From Marinobacterium ramblicola (lineage in GTDB: Bacteria; Pseudomonadota; Gammaproteobacteria; Pseudomonadales; Balneatricaceae): a stretch of DNA of 47,304 nucleotides. The stretch covers positions 1-47,304 of the forward strand of contig NZ_JAHREP010000033.1 of assembly GCF_019084545.1 (NCBI RefSeq), given 5' to 3'. Below the pieces are notes generated by a model. It saw only the letters and a program-made list of their open reading frames with translations, was not told the origin of the DNA and did no database searches. Position numbers and translations under genes: made by a program. Shown one piece after another: positions 7,024-19,897 of this stretch. Within the stretch, counting starts at the first letter, position 1. Every line of letters starts with the position of its first letter.

Positions 7024-7317
7024 TTAATCAAACAGCGATTGCTGAAGCATCCTCTGCGCTTGCATCTGTTCACGCATCTGCTTGCAGCATCCAATAATTT
7101 TTCTGCGATCAGCATTAATAGCGCCAAGCTGAACTGCTCGGTAACGAACAGAAAGTGTCACATCATAATGAGGGTAAAAGCTTTCACTTTGAAACCACCT
7201 ACGTTCCAGTCCTAGTCTAGCAGCGAAGCTATGAAGCTCATCAAGAGAATCTGCTACCAAATGGCACCAAACACGTCCCTTTGAGTGGATTTCTTCTGAA
7301 TCTACGTAGACTGCCAT
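7024..7317 (-). CDS. DUF4031 family protein
   Basis: This is a 97-residue basic protein of a small family of unknown function. Family hallmarks seen are the start MAVYVDSEEIHSKGRVWCHL, then DELHSFAARLGLERRWFQ, HYDVTLSVRYRAVQLGA and the DRRKI tail. The frame continues upstream to 7392, but that part overlaps the divergent XRE gene and operator. I chose the ATG at 7317, which matches where family members begin. It is the first gene of the minus-strand DUF4031-MazG-UDG operon. No catalytic role can be assigned. Confidence 0.8.
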   Translation of the reverse strand: MAVYVDSEEIHSKGRVWCHLVADSLDELHSFAARLGLERRWFQSESFYPHYDVTLSVRYRAVQLGAINADRRKIIGCCKQMREQMQAQRMLQQSLFD

Positions 7318-7330
7318 GGCTAGATTCCCC

Positions 7331-7356
7331 GTGCATAATGTGCAATTATTATGCAC
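7331..7356. promoter_or_regulatory. Palindromic operator between DUF4031 operon and xre
   Basis: GTGCATAAT (7331-7339) and ATTATGCAC (7348-7356) form a perfect 9-bp inverted repeat with an 8-bp spacer, in the 33-bp gap between divergent genes. The right arm covers the first possible start codon of the XRE gene. It is the natural binding site for that XRE protein, which would repress both itself and the DUF4031-MazG-UDG operon. Confidence 0.7.
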
Positions 7357-7710
7357 ATCATGACCCAAGAACTCAACAAAAACTCTGTCCAAAAACTAGC
7401 CAAACGCATCCATGAAAAGCGCTTGGAATGCGGTCTTACGCTTGTTGATTTAGGGTCTGCCTGCGATGTCCACCATTCACAACTATCCCGTATTGAACGA
7501 GGGAAGGTTGTAAGAGTAAGTAAGAACATGGAGAAAATTTGCACATTTTTGCAAATAAATCCATATACACTCGACAAGGATCAGGATGTTCCGCTTCTAG
7601 ACCGAGTGGAACGTGTCATTGCCTCATCATCTGCTAGCGCACGAGCGATAGAAAGCTTGGTAACTGCTTTGGAAGAATTGACAGAAAATCGGACACGCCA
7701 CACGGATTAA
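7351..7710 (+). CDS. XRE-family HTH regulator of the DUF4031-MazG-UDG operon
   Basis: This 119-residue protein has a Cro/C1 HTH at about residues 13-65 (KRLECGLTLVDLGSACDVHH, then SQLSRIERGK) and a helical C-terminus. The first ATG (7351) sits inside the right arm of the operator palindrome, so translation may start at the ATG at 7360 (four codons are in doubt), or the transcript may be near-leaderless. No ribosome site is evident for either. It is divergent from the DUF4031 operon by 33 bp and most likely autoregulates and represses both directions. A terminator follows at 7860. Confidence 0.8.
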   Translation: MHIMTQELNKNSVQKLAKRIHEKRLECGLTLVDLGSACDVHHSQLSRIERGKVVRVSKNMEKICTFLQINPYTLDKDQDVPLLDRVERVIASSSASARAIESLVTALEELTENRTRHTD

Positions 7711-7859
7711 ACTGTTCGATAGCGCTCTCCACTAACATTCAAGCACAAGAGATTTCGGCTCATGGAGGGGCAATCGTAAAGCGCTGATCGGCTAAAAGCA
7801 TCGTGCAATTACCGATACATAAAAGGTAAAGGCTCTGCACAATGTTGTGATATGACAAA

Positions 7860-7885
7860 AAAAGCAGCCACTAAGGGCTGCTTTT
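7860..7885. terminator. Bidirectional rho-independent terminator
   Basis: AAAAGCAGCC (7860-7869) pairs perfectly with GGCTGCTTTT (7876-7885) around a 6-nt loop, with T-runs on both strands. It insulates the cargo from gyrB and sits just inside the proposed transposon end. Confidence 0.85.
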
Positions 7886-7888
7886 CTC

Positions 7889-7956
7889 ATTTCATTCTGG
7901 ATGAGACGTCATTGCACGCATATGAGACGCCATTTCATTTTGAATGAGATCCGACA
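7889..7956. repeat. Tandem 21-22 bp repeats, probable Tn7-like transposon end next to gyrB
   Basis: Three head-to-tail repeats lie at 7889-7910, 7911-7931 and 7932-7952, sharing ATTKCA at the left and ATGAGAYSYC at the right; two also contain a TCATT/ATGA palindrome. They run up to GACA at 7953-7956, so read from the outside the end begins TGTCGG. Tn7-like ends begin with TGT and carry several roughly 22-bp TnsB sites, and this end lies 13 bp after the gyrB stop, the kind of spacing TnsD-type targeting gives at glmS. The matching end is not in the window, so this is an inference. Confidence 0.5.
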
Positions 7957-7969
7957 GAGATTCAACAAA

Positions 7970-11498
<3,529 letters not shown>

Positions 11499-11515
11499 AG
11501 CTATCTATTACTGGA

Positions 11516-11550
11516 GTAAGTACGCACTAACAAAGTTAGTGCGTACTTAC
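11516..11550. repeat. Perfect 16-bp inverted repeat in the dnaN-recF gap
   Basis: GTAAGTACGCACTAAC (11516-11531) is followed by AAA and then its exact complement (11535-11550). The hairpin has no following T-run on either strand. It lies in the mRNA between dnaN and recF and could attenuate transcription, protect dnaN mRNA ends or bind a dimeric regulator. Confidence 0.8.
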
Positions 11551-11558
11551 ATCGGCTA

Positions 11559-12662
11559 TTACATGCGCATCGGCATGACTACGTAGGTAGAATCCGGCTC
11601 TTCGAAGCCTTCGATCAATGCACTGGAGTTCGAATCGAACAGCGTGAAACGCACCACGTCGGAGTTCAGAATGGAGAGCACATCGAGCAGATAGTTGACG
11701 TTGAAGCCGATCTCCAGGGAACCACCCTCATAGTCGACGGCCACAGTCTCTTCCGCCTCCTCCTGCTCAGGGTTGTTCGCCATCACCTGCAACATGCCAT
11801 CGGAGAGCGACAGACGCACGCCGCGGTATTTCTCGTTGGACAGGATCGCGATACGGCTGAACACCTGACGCAACTCCAGACGATCGCCCAGCAGCACCTT
11901 GTCGCCGTTACGCGGGATAACGCGCTGGTAGTCCGGGAACTTGCCATCCACCAGCTTGGAGGTGAAGGTGAAATCACCGACATTGGCGCGGATATGGTTG
12001 GCACCGATCACCAGGCTAACCGGGTTGTCGCCGCCCTGGAGCAGGCGTGCCAGTTCAAGAATGCCCTTACGTGGCACGATGATCTGGTGCTGGATACCAT
12101 CCTCGACCTCGACGTCGCTGATGGCGGTAGCCAGACGGTGGCCGTCGGTAGAGACCGCACGCAGGGTACCGTCGCGCACCTCAAGCAACATGCCGTTGAG
12201 GTAGTAACGCACATCCTGCTGTGCCATGGAGAAGCCAGTCTGTTCGATCAGGTGACGCAGTGCGGCCTGCGGCAGCGTCAGCTGCATCGCCTGCGGACTG
12301 TCCTCCACATTGGGGAACTCACTGGCCGGCAGCGTCGACAGCGAGAAGCGGCTGCGCCCGGACTTGATCACCATCTTCTGGCCGGAGAGTTCAAGCTCGA
12401 TCCGGGCATCGTCGGACAGCGATTTGCAGATATCCATCAGCTTGCGCGCCGGGACGGTCACTGAGCCGGATTCGGCCGGCTCATCCAGCTCGACCCGTCC
12501 GATCAGCTCAACCTCCAGATCCGTGCCGGTCAATGAAAGTTGGTTACCCTCGGCGACGAGCAGAATGTTGGAGAGCACGGGCAGCGTCTGACGACGTTCC
12601 ACTACACCGGCTACCAGCTGTAACGGCTTGATCAGGGCTTCACGGGAAATTACGAATCTCAT
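11559..12662 (-). CDS. dnaN: DNA polymerase III beta sliding clamp
   Basis: This 367-residue clamp is built of three similar domains and holds polymerases on DNA. It starts MRFVISREALIKPLQLV and ends with STYVVMPMRM, the conserved C-terminal peptide-binding edge; length matches the E. coli clamp (366). It lies 28 bp downstream of dnaA and is probably cotranscribed with it. Confidence 0.98.
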   Translation of the reverse strand: MRFVISREALIKPLQLVAGVVERRQTLPVLSNILLVAEGNQLSLTGTDLEVELIGRVELDEPAESGSVTVPARKLMDICKSLSDDARIELELSGQKMVIKSGRSRFSLSTLPASEFPNVEDSPQAMQLTLPQAALRHLIEQTGFSMAQQDVRYYLNGMLLEVRDGTLRAVSTDGHRLATAISDVEVEDGIQHQIIVPRKGILELARLLQGGDNPVSLVIGANHIRANVGDFTFTSKLVDGKFPDYQRVIPRNGDKVLLGDRLELRQVFSRIAILSNEKYRGVRLSLSDGMLQVMANNPEQEEAEETVAVDYEGGSLEIGFNVNYLLDVLSILNSDVVRFTLFDSNSSALIEGFEEPDSTYVVMPMRM

Positions 12663-12690
12663 GGCTGTCTACCTTGTCAGGATCCGATCA

Positions 12691-14253
12691 CTACGCCGTC
12701 AGATGACGCAGCAGGTTTTTGTAATCTTCGGCGATGTCCGTATCACTCTCTCGCAACTCTTTGATCTTGCGACAGGCATGGAGCACCGTGGTGTGATCGC
12801 GGCCACCAAACGCGTTACCGATCTCCGGCAGGCTGTGGTTGGTCAGCTCCTTGGCCAGACTCATCGCCACCTGGCGTGGCCTTGCGACCGAGCGACTGCG
12901 CCGTTTCGACAGCAGATCGGCGACCTTGATCTTGTAATAATCCGCAACAACGCGCTGGATGTTATCAATACTAACCTGTTTATCCTGCAATGCCAGCAGG
13001 TCCTTAAGTGACTCTTTTATAAACGGTGTATTGATCGCGTTGCCGGTAAAATGGGCGTTGGCGATAACCCGCTTCAGCGCGCCTTCAAGCTCACGCACGT
13101 TGGAGCGGATCTTCTGTGCCAGGAAGAACGCGGAATCGTCCGGCAGGTTGACCTTGGCCTCCTGCGCCTTCTTCATCAGGATCGCCACCCGGGTTTCCAG
13201 CTCCGGCGGCTCGATCGCCACCGTCAGCCCCCAGCCGAAGCGGGACTTGAGACGCTCCTCGACGCCGCTGATCTCCTTCGGGTAGCGGTCGGAGGTCAGG
13301 ATCATCTGCTGACCGCCTTCGAGCAGCGCATTGAAGGTGTGGAAGAACTCCTCCTGGGAGCGCTCCTTGCCGGCGAAGAACTGGATATCGTCGATCAGCA
13401 GGGCATCCACCGAACGGTAGTAGCGCTTGAAATCGTTGATCGCATTCAGTTGCAGCGCCTTGACCATATCGGCGACGAAACGCTCGGAGTGCAGGTAGAC
13501 GATGCGCGCATTGGGATTGCGCTTGAGCATCTCGGTACCCACGGCGTGCATCAAGTGGGTTTTACCGAGGCCGACGCCACCGTAGATGAATAGCGGGTTG
13601 TACGCGCCCCCCGGATTGTCGGCCACCTGCTGTGCTGCCGCCAGCGCCAGCTGGTTCGACTTACCCTGGACGAAGGACTGGAAGGTGAACGAGGGGTTCA
13701 GGTTCGACTGGTGACGAACACTGCCCTCGACCTCGACCCGGCGCTCCGGACGCGGTCGCATCACCTCGTCGCTGGGCAGCATATCCAGTTCAAGCTGAGG
13801 CTCGGCTTGAAAGCTGTTGATCTCAACGTTTGCAGGGGCACGGCCGATCGGCTCGTCGACGATCTCGGGTTCAGGTGCAGGCTCAGGTGCGAAACGTGCC
13901 CGCGGTGCCATCTCGGGCACCGCACTGCTGGCGACGCGCTTGCGGATCGGCGCCGTTCGCCGGCGGGCAGCCGACGCCAGGTCACCGCCGCCCAAGGCAC
14001 TGGCGGCCGCACGACCGGCGATATCGAGGCGCACTTCGGTGCTGATATCGCCACTGACGTCCGCGACGACCTGACGAATACGGGAGAGAAATTTGTCCGC
14101 CACCCAGTCACGCACGAAGCGATTGGGGGCCAGCAGGAGCAGCGCATTATCAGAGTCGTCCGCGCGCAGCGGACGTATCCAGGTATTGAACTGCTGGGCA
14201 GGAAACTCCTGCTGCAGGCTCTTCAGGCACTGCTCCCAAAGTTCGACCGACAT
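12691..14253 (-). CDS. dnaA: Chromosomal replication initiator DnaA
   Basis: This 520-residue initiator is about 50 residues longer than E. coli DnaA because of an extended, low-complexity, proline- and arginine-rich linker (domain II, roughly residues 90-180). Domain I ([20 protein letters not shown]) binds DnaB or DiaA-type partners. The AAA+ domain III has Walker [14 protein letters not shown] near 225 and Walker [15 protein letters not shown] near 288. The domain IV signature is [20 protein letters not shown] near 480, which binds DnaA boxes. Boxes in its upstream region and in the oriC candidate at 20.6-21.1 kb fit autoregulation and initiation. Confidence 0.98.
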   Translation of the reverse strand: MSVELWEQCLKSLQQEFPAQQFNTWIRPLRADDSDNALLLLAPNRFVRDWVADKFLSRIRQVVADVSGDISTEVRLDIAGRAAASALGGGDLASAARRRTAPIRKRVASSAVPEMAPRARFAPEPAPEPEIVDEPIGRAPANVEINSFQAEPQLELDMLPSDEVMRPRPERRVEVEGSVRHQSNLNPSFTFQSFVQGKSNQLALAAAQQVADNPGGAYNPLFIYGGVGLGKTHLMHAVGTEMLKRNPNARIVYLHSERFVADMVKALQLNAINDFKRYYRSVDALLIDDIQFFAGKERSQEEFFHTFNALLEGGQQMILTSDRYPKEISGVEERLKSRFGWGLTVAIEPPELETRVAILMKKAQEAKVNLPDDSAFFLAQKIRSNVRELEGALKRVIANAHFTGNAINTPFIKESLKDLLALQDKQVSIDNIQRVVADYYKIKVADLLSKRRSRSVARPRQVAMSLAKELTNHSLPEIGNAFGGRDHTTVLHACRKIKELRESDTDIAEDYKNLLRHLTA

Positions 14254-14935
<682 letters not shown>

Positions 14936-14961
14936 TTCTGCCAGCAGGATTCAACGTCTGC

Positions 14962-15336
14962 ATGGCTGAATTCGAATATCCCCGCCAGTTGCGCTTGCTG
15001 ACTGGCGGGGATTTCAAACGCGTCTTCGATAAGGCCGTATTCAAGGTATCCGAGCAACCTCTGCTCATCCTCTCCTCACCGAATAACCTTGAACATCCCC
15101 GCATCGGCTTTGTTATTTCCAAAAAAAACATCCGTCGGGCTGTCAAACGCAACCGCGTTCGGCGTATCATTCGCGAGTCTTTTCGCCTGCATCAGCATCA
15201 GCTTCCCAATGTGGATATTGTCATTCTGGCCCGTCGCGGCCTGGATCAGCTCGAAAATCCCGAGCTGCACAAGATGATTGAGCGCTGCTGGTCCAGATTG
15301 ATCAAAAAAGCCCAAAAAGCTCACAGAAATAGTTGA
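14962..15336 (+). CDS. rnpA: Ribonuclease P protein component
   Basis: This 124-residue basic protein assists the RNase P RNA in tRNA 5' maturation. The signature KRNRVRRIIRESFR lies near residues 61-74, preceded by GFVISKKNIRRAVK. It is 26 bp after rpmH. yidD, which commonly follows and overlaps rnpA, is missing: yidC starts 13 bp after the stop. Confidence 0.97.
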   Translation: MAEFEYPRQLRLLTGGDFKRVFDKAVFKVSEQPLLILSSPNNLEHPRIGFVISKKNIRRAVKRNRVRRIIRESFRLHQHQLPNVDIVILARRGLDQLENPELHKMIERCWSRLIKKAQKAHRNS

Positions 15337-15349
15337 TGGTCCCTTCGCC

Positions 15350-17056
15350 ATGGATGTACAGCGAGTCATACTGATTGCCGCCCTGGCACTCATCTCCTAC
15401 ATGCTGGTACTGCAATGGAACGAGGATTACGGTCCCGCCCAGCAGCAGGCTACTGCCCAGCAACAGGCCCCCAGCGTCTCCGCCTACAGCAACAGCGCCA
15501 ATGGCGAGCTGCCGGCGGCCGGTGTCGCTTCAGATGCCGCTACCGGTGTGCCGACAGCCGATATTCCTCAGGTAGCCAACCCTGCCGACCAGGCCCAGGC
15601 TGCCACTGCAGGTAATGCAGGCCAGCTGATCCGCGTCAGCACCGACGTGTTGCAGCTGCTGATCGATCCGCATGGCGGCGATATCATACAGGTCGCTCTG
15701 CCCAAGCATGAGTCGGCACTGAACTCAGGCGAGCCATTCGTGCTGCTGGAGCAGAACGCTAATCGCACCTACGTCGCCCAGAGCGGTCTGGTCGGACGCG
15801 ACGGTCCCGACGGCAAGAAGGGTGGACGCCCGGTTTATCAGGTCAACAACACCGAGTTCCAGCTCGGCGACCAGGATAGCCTCAATGTCGACCTGACCCT
15901 GGTACAGGCCGATGGCGTCAAGCTGACCAAGCGTTACACCTTCAACCGGGGCGAGTATCGCATCGGCCTTGACTATATCGTCGACAACCAGAGCCAGGAG
16001 CCCTGGCAGGGCGTGCTGTTCGGTCAGATCAAGCGCGACGGCAGCGCTGATCCGTCACAGCAGACCTCCATGGGGATGCAGTCCTACCTTGGCGCCGTAT
16101 TCTCCACCAGCGAGAACAACTATCAGAAGGTCGACTTCAGCGATATGGATGAGGAGCGTTTCAGCGCCAGCAGCCAGGATGGCTGGGTCGCCATGGTTCA
16201 GCACTACTTTATCAGTGCCTGGATTCCCGCGCCGGGTGCCGAGTACTCCTACCAGTCGCGCAAGCTGAACGGCAACTACATCGTTGGCTTCCTGTCGCCC
16301 TCATTCGAGGTCGCGCCGGGTCAGAGCCAGAGCGTCGGCGCCACCTTCTATGCCGGTCCCAAGGACCAGGAACAGATGGAAGCGACCGCACCAAACCTGA
16401 AGCTGACCGTGGACTACGGCATCCTCTGGTGGATCGCGACTCCGCTGCACGTCATTCTGACCTGGATCCACTCGGTGGTCGGTAACTGGGGTCTGGCGAT
16501 CATCGGTATTACTCTGCTGGTCAAGATCGCGCTGTTCCAGCTCAACGCCAAGGCGTTCAAGTCGATGGCGAAGATGCGCAAGTTCGGTCCGGAGATGCAG
16601 CGTCTGAAAGAGCAGTATGGCGACGACCGCCAGGCGATGTCCCAGGAGATGATGAAGCTGTACCAGAAGGAGAAGATCAATCCTCTGGGTGGCTGTCTGC
16701 CGATCCTGGTACAGATGCCGGTATTCATCGCGCTGTACTGGGTGCTGATGGAATCGGTCGAGCTGCGCCATGCGCCGTTCTTCGGCTATATCCGCGACCT
16801 GTCGCAGATGGATCCCTACTTCATCCTGCCGATCCTGATGGGCGTCACCATGTTCATTCAGCAGCTGCTGAACCCGACACCGCCAGATCCCATGCAGGCG
16901 AAGATCATGAAGCTGTTGCCGATCATCTTCACCTTCTTCTTCCTCTGGTTCCCGGCAGGTCTGGTACTGTACTGGCTGATCAACAACATCCTGTCGATCG
17001 CCCAGCAGTGGATCATCAACCGCCAGATCGAAGCGGGCGATACCAAGACGGCGTAA
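15350..17056 (+). CDS. yidC: Membrane protein insertase YidC
   Basis: This 568-residue inner-membrane insertase is of the Gram-negative type. It has an N-terminal transmembrane anchor (about residues 5-21), an Ala/Gln-rich linker, a large periplasmic P1 domain (about 60-345), then the conserved five-helix core. Core motifs include IIGITLLVKIALFQLN, KINPLGGCLPILVQMPVFIA and a hydrophobic stretch FTFFFLWFPAGLVLYW near the end. It inserts Sec-dependent and -independent proteins, including subunit c of ATP synthase, which is also encoded in this window. It is followed by a terminator. Confidence 0.98.
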   Translation: MDVQRVILIAALALISYMLVLQWNEDYGPAQQQATAQQQAPSVSAYSNSANGELPAAGVASDAATGVPTADIPQVANPADQAQAATAGNAGQLIRVSTDVLQLLIDPHGGDIIQVALPKHESALNSGEPFVLLEQNANRTYVAQSGLVGRDGPDGKKGGRPVYQVNNTEFQLGDQDSLNVDLTLVQADGVKLTKRYTFNRGEYRIGLDYIVDNQSQEPWQGVLFGQIKRDGSADPSQQTSMGMQSYLGAVFSTSENNYQKVDFSDMDEERFSASSQDGWVAMVQHYFISAWIPAPGAEYSYQSRKLNGNYIVGFLSPSFEVAPGQSQSVGATFYAGPKDQEQMEATAPNLKLTVDYGILWWIATPLHVILTWIHSVVGNWGLAIIGITLLVKIALFQLNAKAFKSMAKMRKFGPEMQRLKEQYGDDRQAMSQEMMKLYQKEKINPLGGCLPILVQMPVFIALYWVLMESVELRHAPFFGYIRDLSQMDPYFILPILMGVTMFIQQLLNPTPPDPMQAKIMKLLPIIFTFFFLWFPAGLVLYWLINNILSIAQQWIINRQIEAGDTKTA

Positions 17057-17074
17057 AGCCAGATTGATAGAAAG

Positions 17075-17095
17075 GGCTCCTGCGGGAGCCTTTTT
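17075..17095 (+). terminator. Rho-independent terminator after yidC
   Basis: GGCTCC (17075-17080), loop TGCG and GGAGCC (17085-17090) are followed by TTTTT. It separates yidC from mnmE. Confidence 0.85.
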
Positions 17096-17169
17096 ATGTT
17101 TAGGATCTATCTGCTCCCGCAAGCGCAGGTGTACGCAGCAGAAGACGAGTAAACTCCAGGACCCAGGCT

Positions 17170-18534
17170 ATGCAGATCAGTCAAGACACCATCGTTGCGC
17201 AAGCTACCCCGCCGGGCCGGGGTGGCGTGGGGATTATCCGCGTATCGGGCCCTCAGGCGCTGGATCTTGCCAAACGCCTGCTCGGATTTGCTCCCCAGCC
17301 GCGACATGCGCATTTCGCCGCATTTCTGAACCAACAGCATGAGGAGCTGGATCAGGGGATCGCGATCTATTTCCCGGGTCCTAATTCCTTCACCGGCGAA
17401 GATGTAGTCGAGTTCCAGGGTCACGGCGGGCCGATCATCCTGGATCTGCTGCTGCAGGAGCTGATCGCACTGGGCGCACGCCCGGCCCGGCCCGGCGAGT
17501 TTTCCGAACGCGCCTTTCTCAACGATAAACTGGATCTGGCCCAGGCCGAGGCGATCGCCGACCTGATCGACAGCTCGTCGGAGCAGGCGGCCCGCTGCGC
17601 CCTGCGCTCACTTCAGGGGGCATTTTCCAAACGTGTACATGAGCTGGTGGAGGAGTTGATCCAGCTGCGTATCTATGTTGAGGCTGCGATCGACTTCCCC
17701 GAGGAGGAGATCGATTTCCTCGCCGACGGTAAGGTGCAGAGCGATCTCGAAGCCATTCTCCAGCGCCTGGCCCAGGTACGCCAGGAAGCGCGCCAGGGCA
17801 GTCTGCTGCGTGAGGGGATGAGTGTGGTGATCGCCGGCCGTCCCAACGCCGGCAAATCCAGCCTGCTCAATGCGCTGGCCGGACGCGAAACCGCCATCGT
17901 CACCGATATCGAGGGCACCACCCGCGACGTTCTGCGCGAGCATATCCATATCGATGGTATGCCGCTGCATATTATCGATACCGCGGGCCTGCGCGATGCG
18001 CCCGACGAAGTGGAGCGGATCGGCATCGATCGCGCCTGGGCCGAGATCCGCAACGCCGATCGTATCCTGATGATGGTCGACAGCACCCGCTCGACCACCA
18101 CCGATCCGCTTAGTCTCTGGCCGGAGCTGGGCCAGCATCTGGACGATCTCAGCCACCTGACCCTGATCCGCAACAAGGCGGACCTGAGCGGAGAGAAAGC
18201 CCGTATCGAGCAGGTAGGTGAGCACACACTTATAGCGCTATCGGCGAAACAAGGCGGTGGCGTCGAACTGTTGCGCGAACACCTGAAGGCGGTCATGGGC
18301 TTCACCAGTACCACCGAGGGCGGCTTTATGGCGCGTCGCCGCCATATCGATGCGCTGGAGCGTGCCCGTGAGCTGCTCGAAACCGGATTGACGCAGTTGA
18401 AAACCGATGGTGCCGGAGAGCTGCTGGCGGAGGATCTTCGTCTGGCACAGCAGGTACTGGGCGAGATCACCGGCGAATTTACACCTGACGATCTTCTCGG
18501 CAGAATCTTCAGCTCATTCTGTATCGGGAAATAG
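17170..18534 (+). CDS. mnmE: tRNA modification GTPase MnmE
   Basis: This 454-residue GTPase works with MnmG to add the carboxymethylaminomethyl group at U34 of tRNAs. An N-terminal folate-binding domain ([20 protein letters not shown] at the start) and a helical domain surround a G domain with [14 protein letters not shown] near 223, [14 protein letters not shown] and NKADL. The C-terminal FCIGK supplies the invariant cysteine. Its partner gene mnmG lies 2.9 kb away across the oriC candidate. Confidence 0.98.
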   Translation: MQISQDTIVAQATPPGRGGVGIIRVSGPQALDLAKRLLGFAPQPRHAHFAAFLNQQHEELDQGIAIYFPGPNSFTGEDVVEFQGHGGPIILDLLLQELIALGARPARPGEFSERAFLNDKLDLAQAEAIADLIDSSSEQAARCALRSLQGAFSKRVHELVEELIQLRIYVEAAIDFPEEEIDFLADGKVQSDLEAILQRLAQVRQEARQGSLLREGMSVVIAGRPNAGKSSLLNALAGRETAIVTDIEGTTRDVLREHIHIDGMPLHIIDTAGLRDAPDEVERIGIDRAWAEIRNADRILMMVDSTRSTTTDPLSLWPELGQHLDDLSHLTLIRNKADLSGEKARIEQVGEHTLIALSAKQGGGVELLREHLKAVMGFTSTTEGGFMARRRHIDALERARELLETGLTQLKTDGAGELLAEDLRLAQQVLGEITGEFTPDDLLGRIFSSFCIGK

Positions 18535-18539
18535 CGAAG

Positions 18540-18884
18540 ATGGCGCCGCTGATCTCCACCTATGCCATTCTTGCACTGGCGATTCTGCTCGAAGTGGTAG
18601 GCACCACCTACTTGCAAAAATCGCAGCAGTTCACCCTGCTGGTGCCGACACTGATCATGGCCGGCTGCTACATCGGCGCCTTCTATTTTCTGTCGCTGGT
18701 ACTGAAGCAGATACCGCTGGGTCTGGCCTATGCGATCTGGAGTGGGCTTGGCATCGTGCTGATTGCCGCCGCCGGCTACGTTCTGTTCCGCCAGACTCTG
18801 GACCTGGCCGCCATGATCGGCATCGGTTTTATCATCGTCGGCGTAATGATCGTCAACCTGTTTTCCAACTCGATCACCCATTAA
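18540..18884 (+). CDS. Small multidrug resistance (SMR) family efflux protein
   Basis: This 114-residue protein has four transmembrane helices. The membrane-embedded glutamate of SMR exporters is E18 in AILLEVVGTT, and the YAIWSGLG motif (W67) is present in helix 3. Members such as EmrE exchange protons for cationic drugs, while guanidinium (Gdx) exporters share the fold; I cannot separate these by eye, though the sequence resembles the EmrE/QacE type. It starts 5 bp after mnmE and is probably cotranscribed with it. Confidence 0.9.
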   Translation: MAPLISTYAILALAILLEVVGTTYLQKSQQFTLLVPTLIMAGCYIGAFYFLSLVLKQIPLGLAYAIWSGLGIVLIAAAGYVLFRQTLDLAAMIGIGFIIVGVMIVNLFSNSITH

Positions 18885-18979
18885 CCCACAAGATCACCGC
18901 GCTTGCCCCCCCTTTTCATCCCGCTACAGAGATGACAGGCTAGGGTTATCCAAGATTAAACCTGGACGGGATCTTTGAC

Positions 18980-19894
18980 ATGGCGCATCAGCACCACGCG
19001 GGTCACCATCATCACGCCCCCGCCGACACTCAGGGCCGGGCCTTTGTCATCGCCATTGCGCTGAACACCGCCTTCGTCATCGGCGAATTCCTGTTCGGTT
19101 TCATCGCCAACTCCACTGCCCTGATGGCCGACGCCGGCCACAATCTGTCCGACGTGCTCGGGCTGGTCCTGGCCTGGAGCGCCCTGCTGCTGTCCCGCCG
19201 GGCGCCGAGCCAGCGCTTTACCTTTGGCCTGCGCAGCAGCTCGATCCTGGCGGCCCTGGGTAACGCCATGTTGCTGCTGCTTGCCTGCGGCGCCATCGGC
19301 TGGGAGGCGATCGGACGTTTCTTTGACCCTCCTGCCGTATCCGGCCTCACCGTCACACTGGTCGCCGGTGTCGGCATTCTGGTCAACGGCTACTCGGCAC
19401 TGCTGTTCATGCGGGGTCAGAAACGTGACATCAATGTCCGCGGTGCCTGGCTGCACATGGCCGCTGATACCGCGGTATCGTTAGGCGTGGTCATCAGTGG
19501 TGCGGTGATTATGGCCACCGGTTGGTACTGGATCGACCCGTTAATCAGTCTGCTGATCGTGGTGATCATCCTGCTGGGTACGCTCGGGCTACTGCGGGAA
19601 TCGGTACAACTGGCATTGAATGCGGTACCAACCCATATCGACCCAGAAGCGGTTCGCGCGTTTCTGCAGCAGCAACCGGGCGTAAGCGCGGTGTGCGATC
19701 TGCACATCTGGGGTATGAGCACGACCGAGAGCGCGTTGACCGCTCACCTGGTGATGCCGCAGGGCTACCCCGGGGACGCGGCGATGAGCGAGATGCGTCA
19801 GGGGTTGGAAGCGCGATTCAGTATCGCCCACTCGACACTGCAGATTGAACAGGGCAATCAGCATCGCTGCTCCCTGCAACCGGGAGACTACTGA
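18980..19894 (+). CDS. Cation diffusion facilitator (CDF) metal exporter
   Basis: This 304-residue metal-proton antiporter is of the CzcD/ZitB type. Its N-terminus is histidine-rich (nine His within the first 12 residues). Six transmembrane helices follow, with metal-site motifs MADAGHNLSD (H54, D58) in helix 2 and LHMAADT in helix 5. A cytoplasmic C-terminal ferredoxin-like domain carries DLHIWGMS. Zinc is the likeliest substrate. It converges on alkB with only 3 bp between the stop codons. Confidence 0.93.
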   Translation: MAHQHHAGHHHHAPADTQGRAFVIAIALNTAFVIGEFLFGFIANSTALMADAGHNLSDVLGLVLAWSALLLSRRAPSQRFTFGLRSSSILAALGNAMLLLLACGAIGWEAIGRFFDPPAVSGLTVTLVAGVGILVNGYSALLFMRGQKRDINVRGAWLHMAADTAVSLGVVISGAVIMATGWYWIDPLISLLIVVIILLGTLGLLRESVQLALNAVPTHIDPEAVRAFLQQQPGVSAVCDLHIWGMSTTESALTAHLVMPQGYPGDAAMSEMRQGLEARFSIAHSTLQIEQGNQHRCSLQPGDY

Positions 19895-19897
19895 GCC

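Noticed and set aside
7889-7956. CRISPR array
   Set aside because: The repeats are directly abutting without unique spacers, and no cas genes are present.
16301-17122. Minus-strand frame across the yidC 3' end
   Set aside because: Antisense of yidC and its terminator, low-complexity composition.
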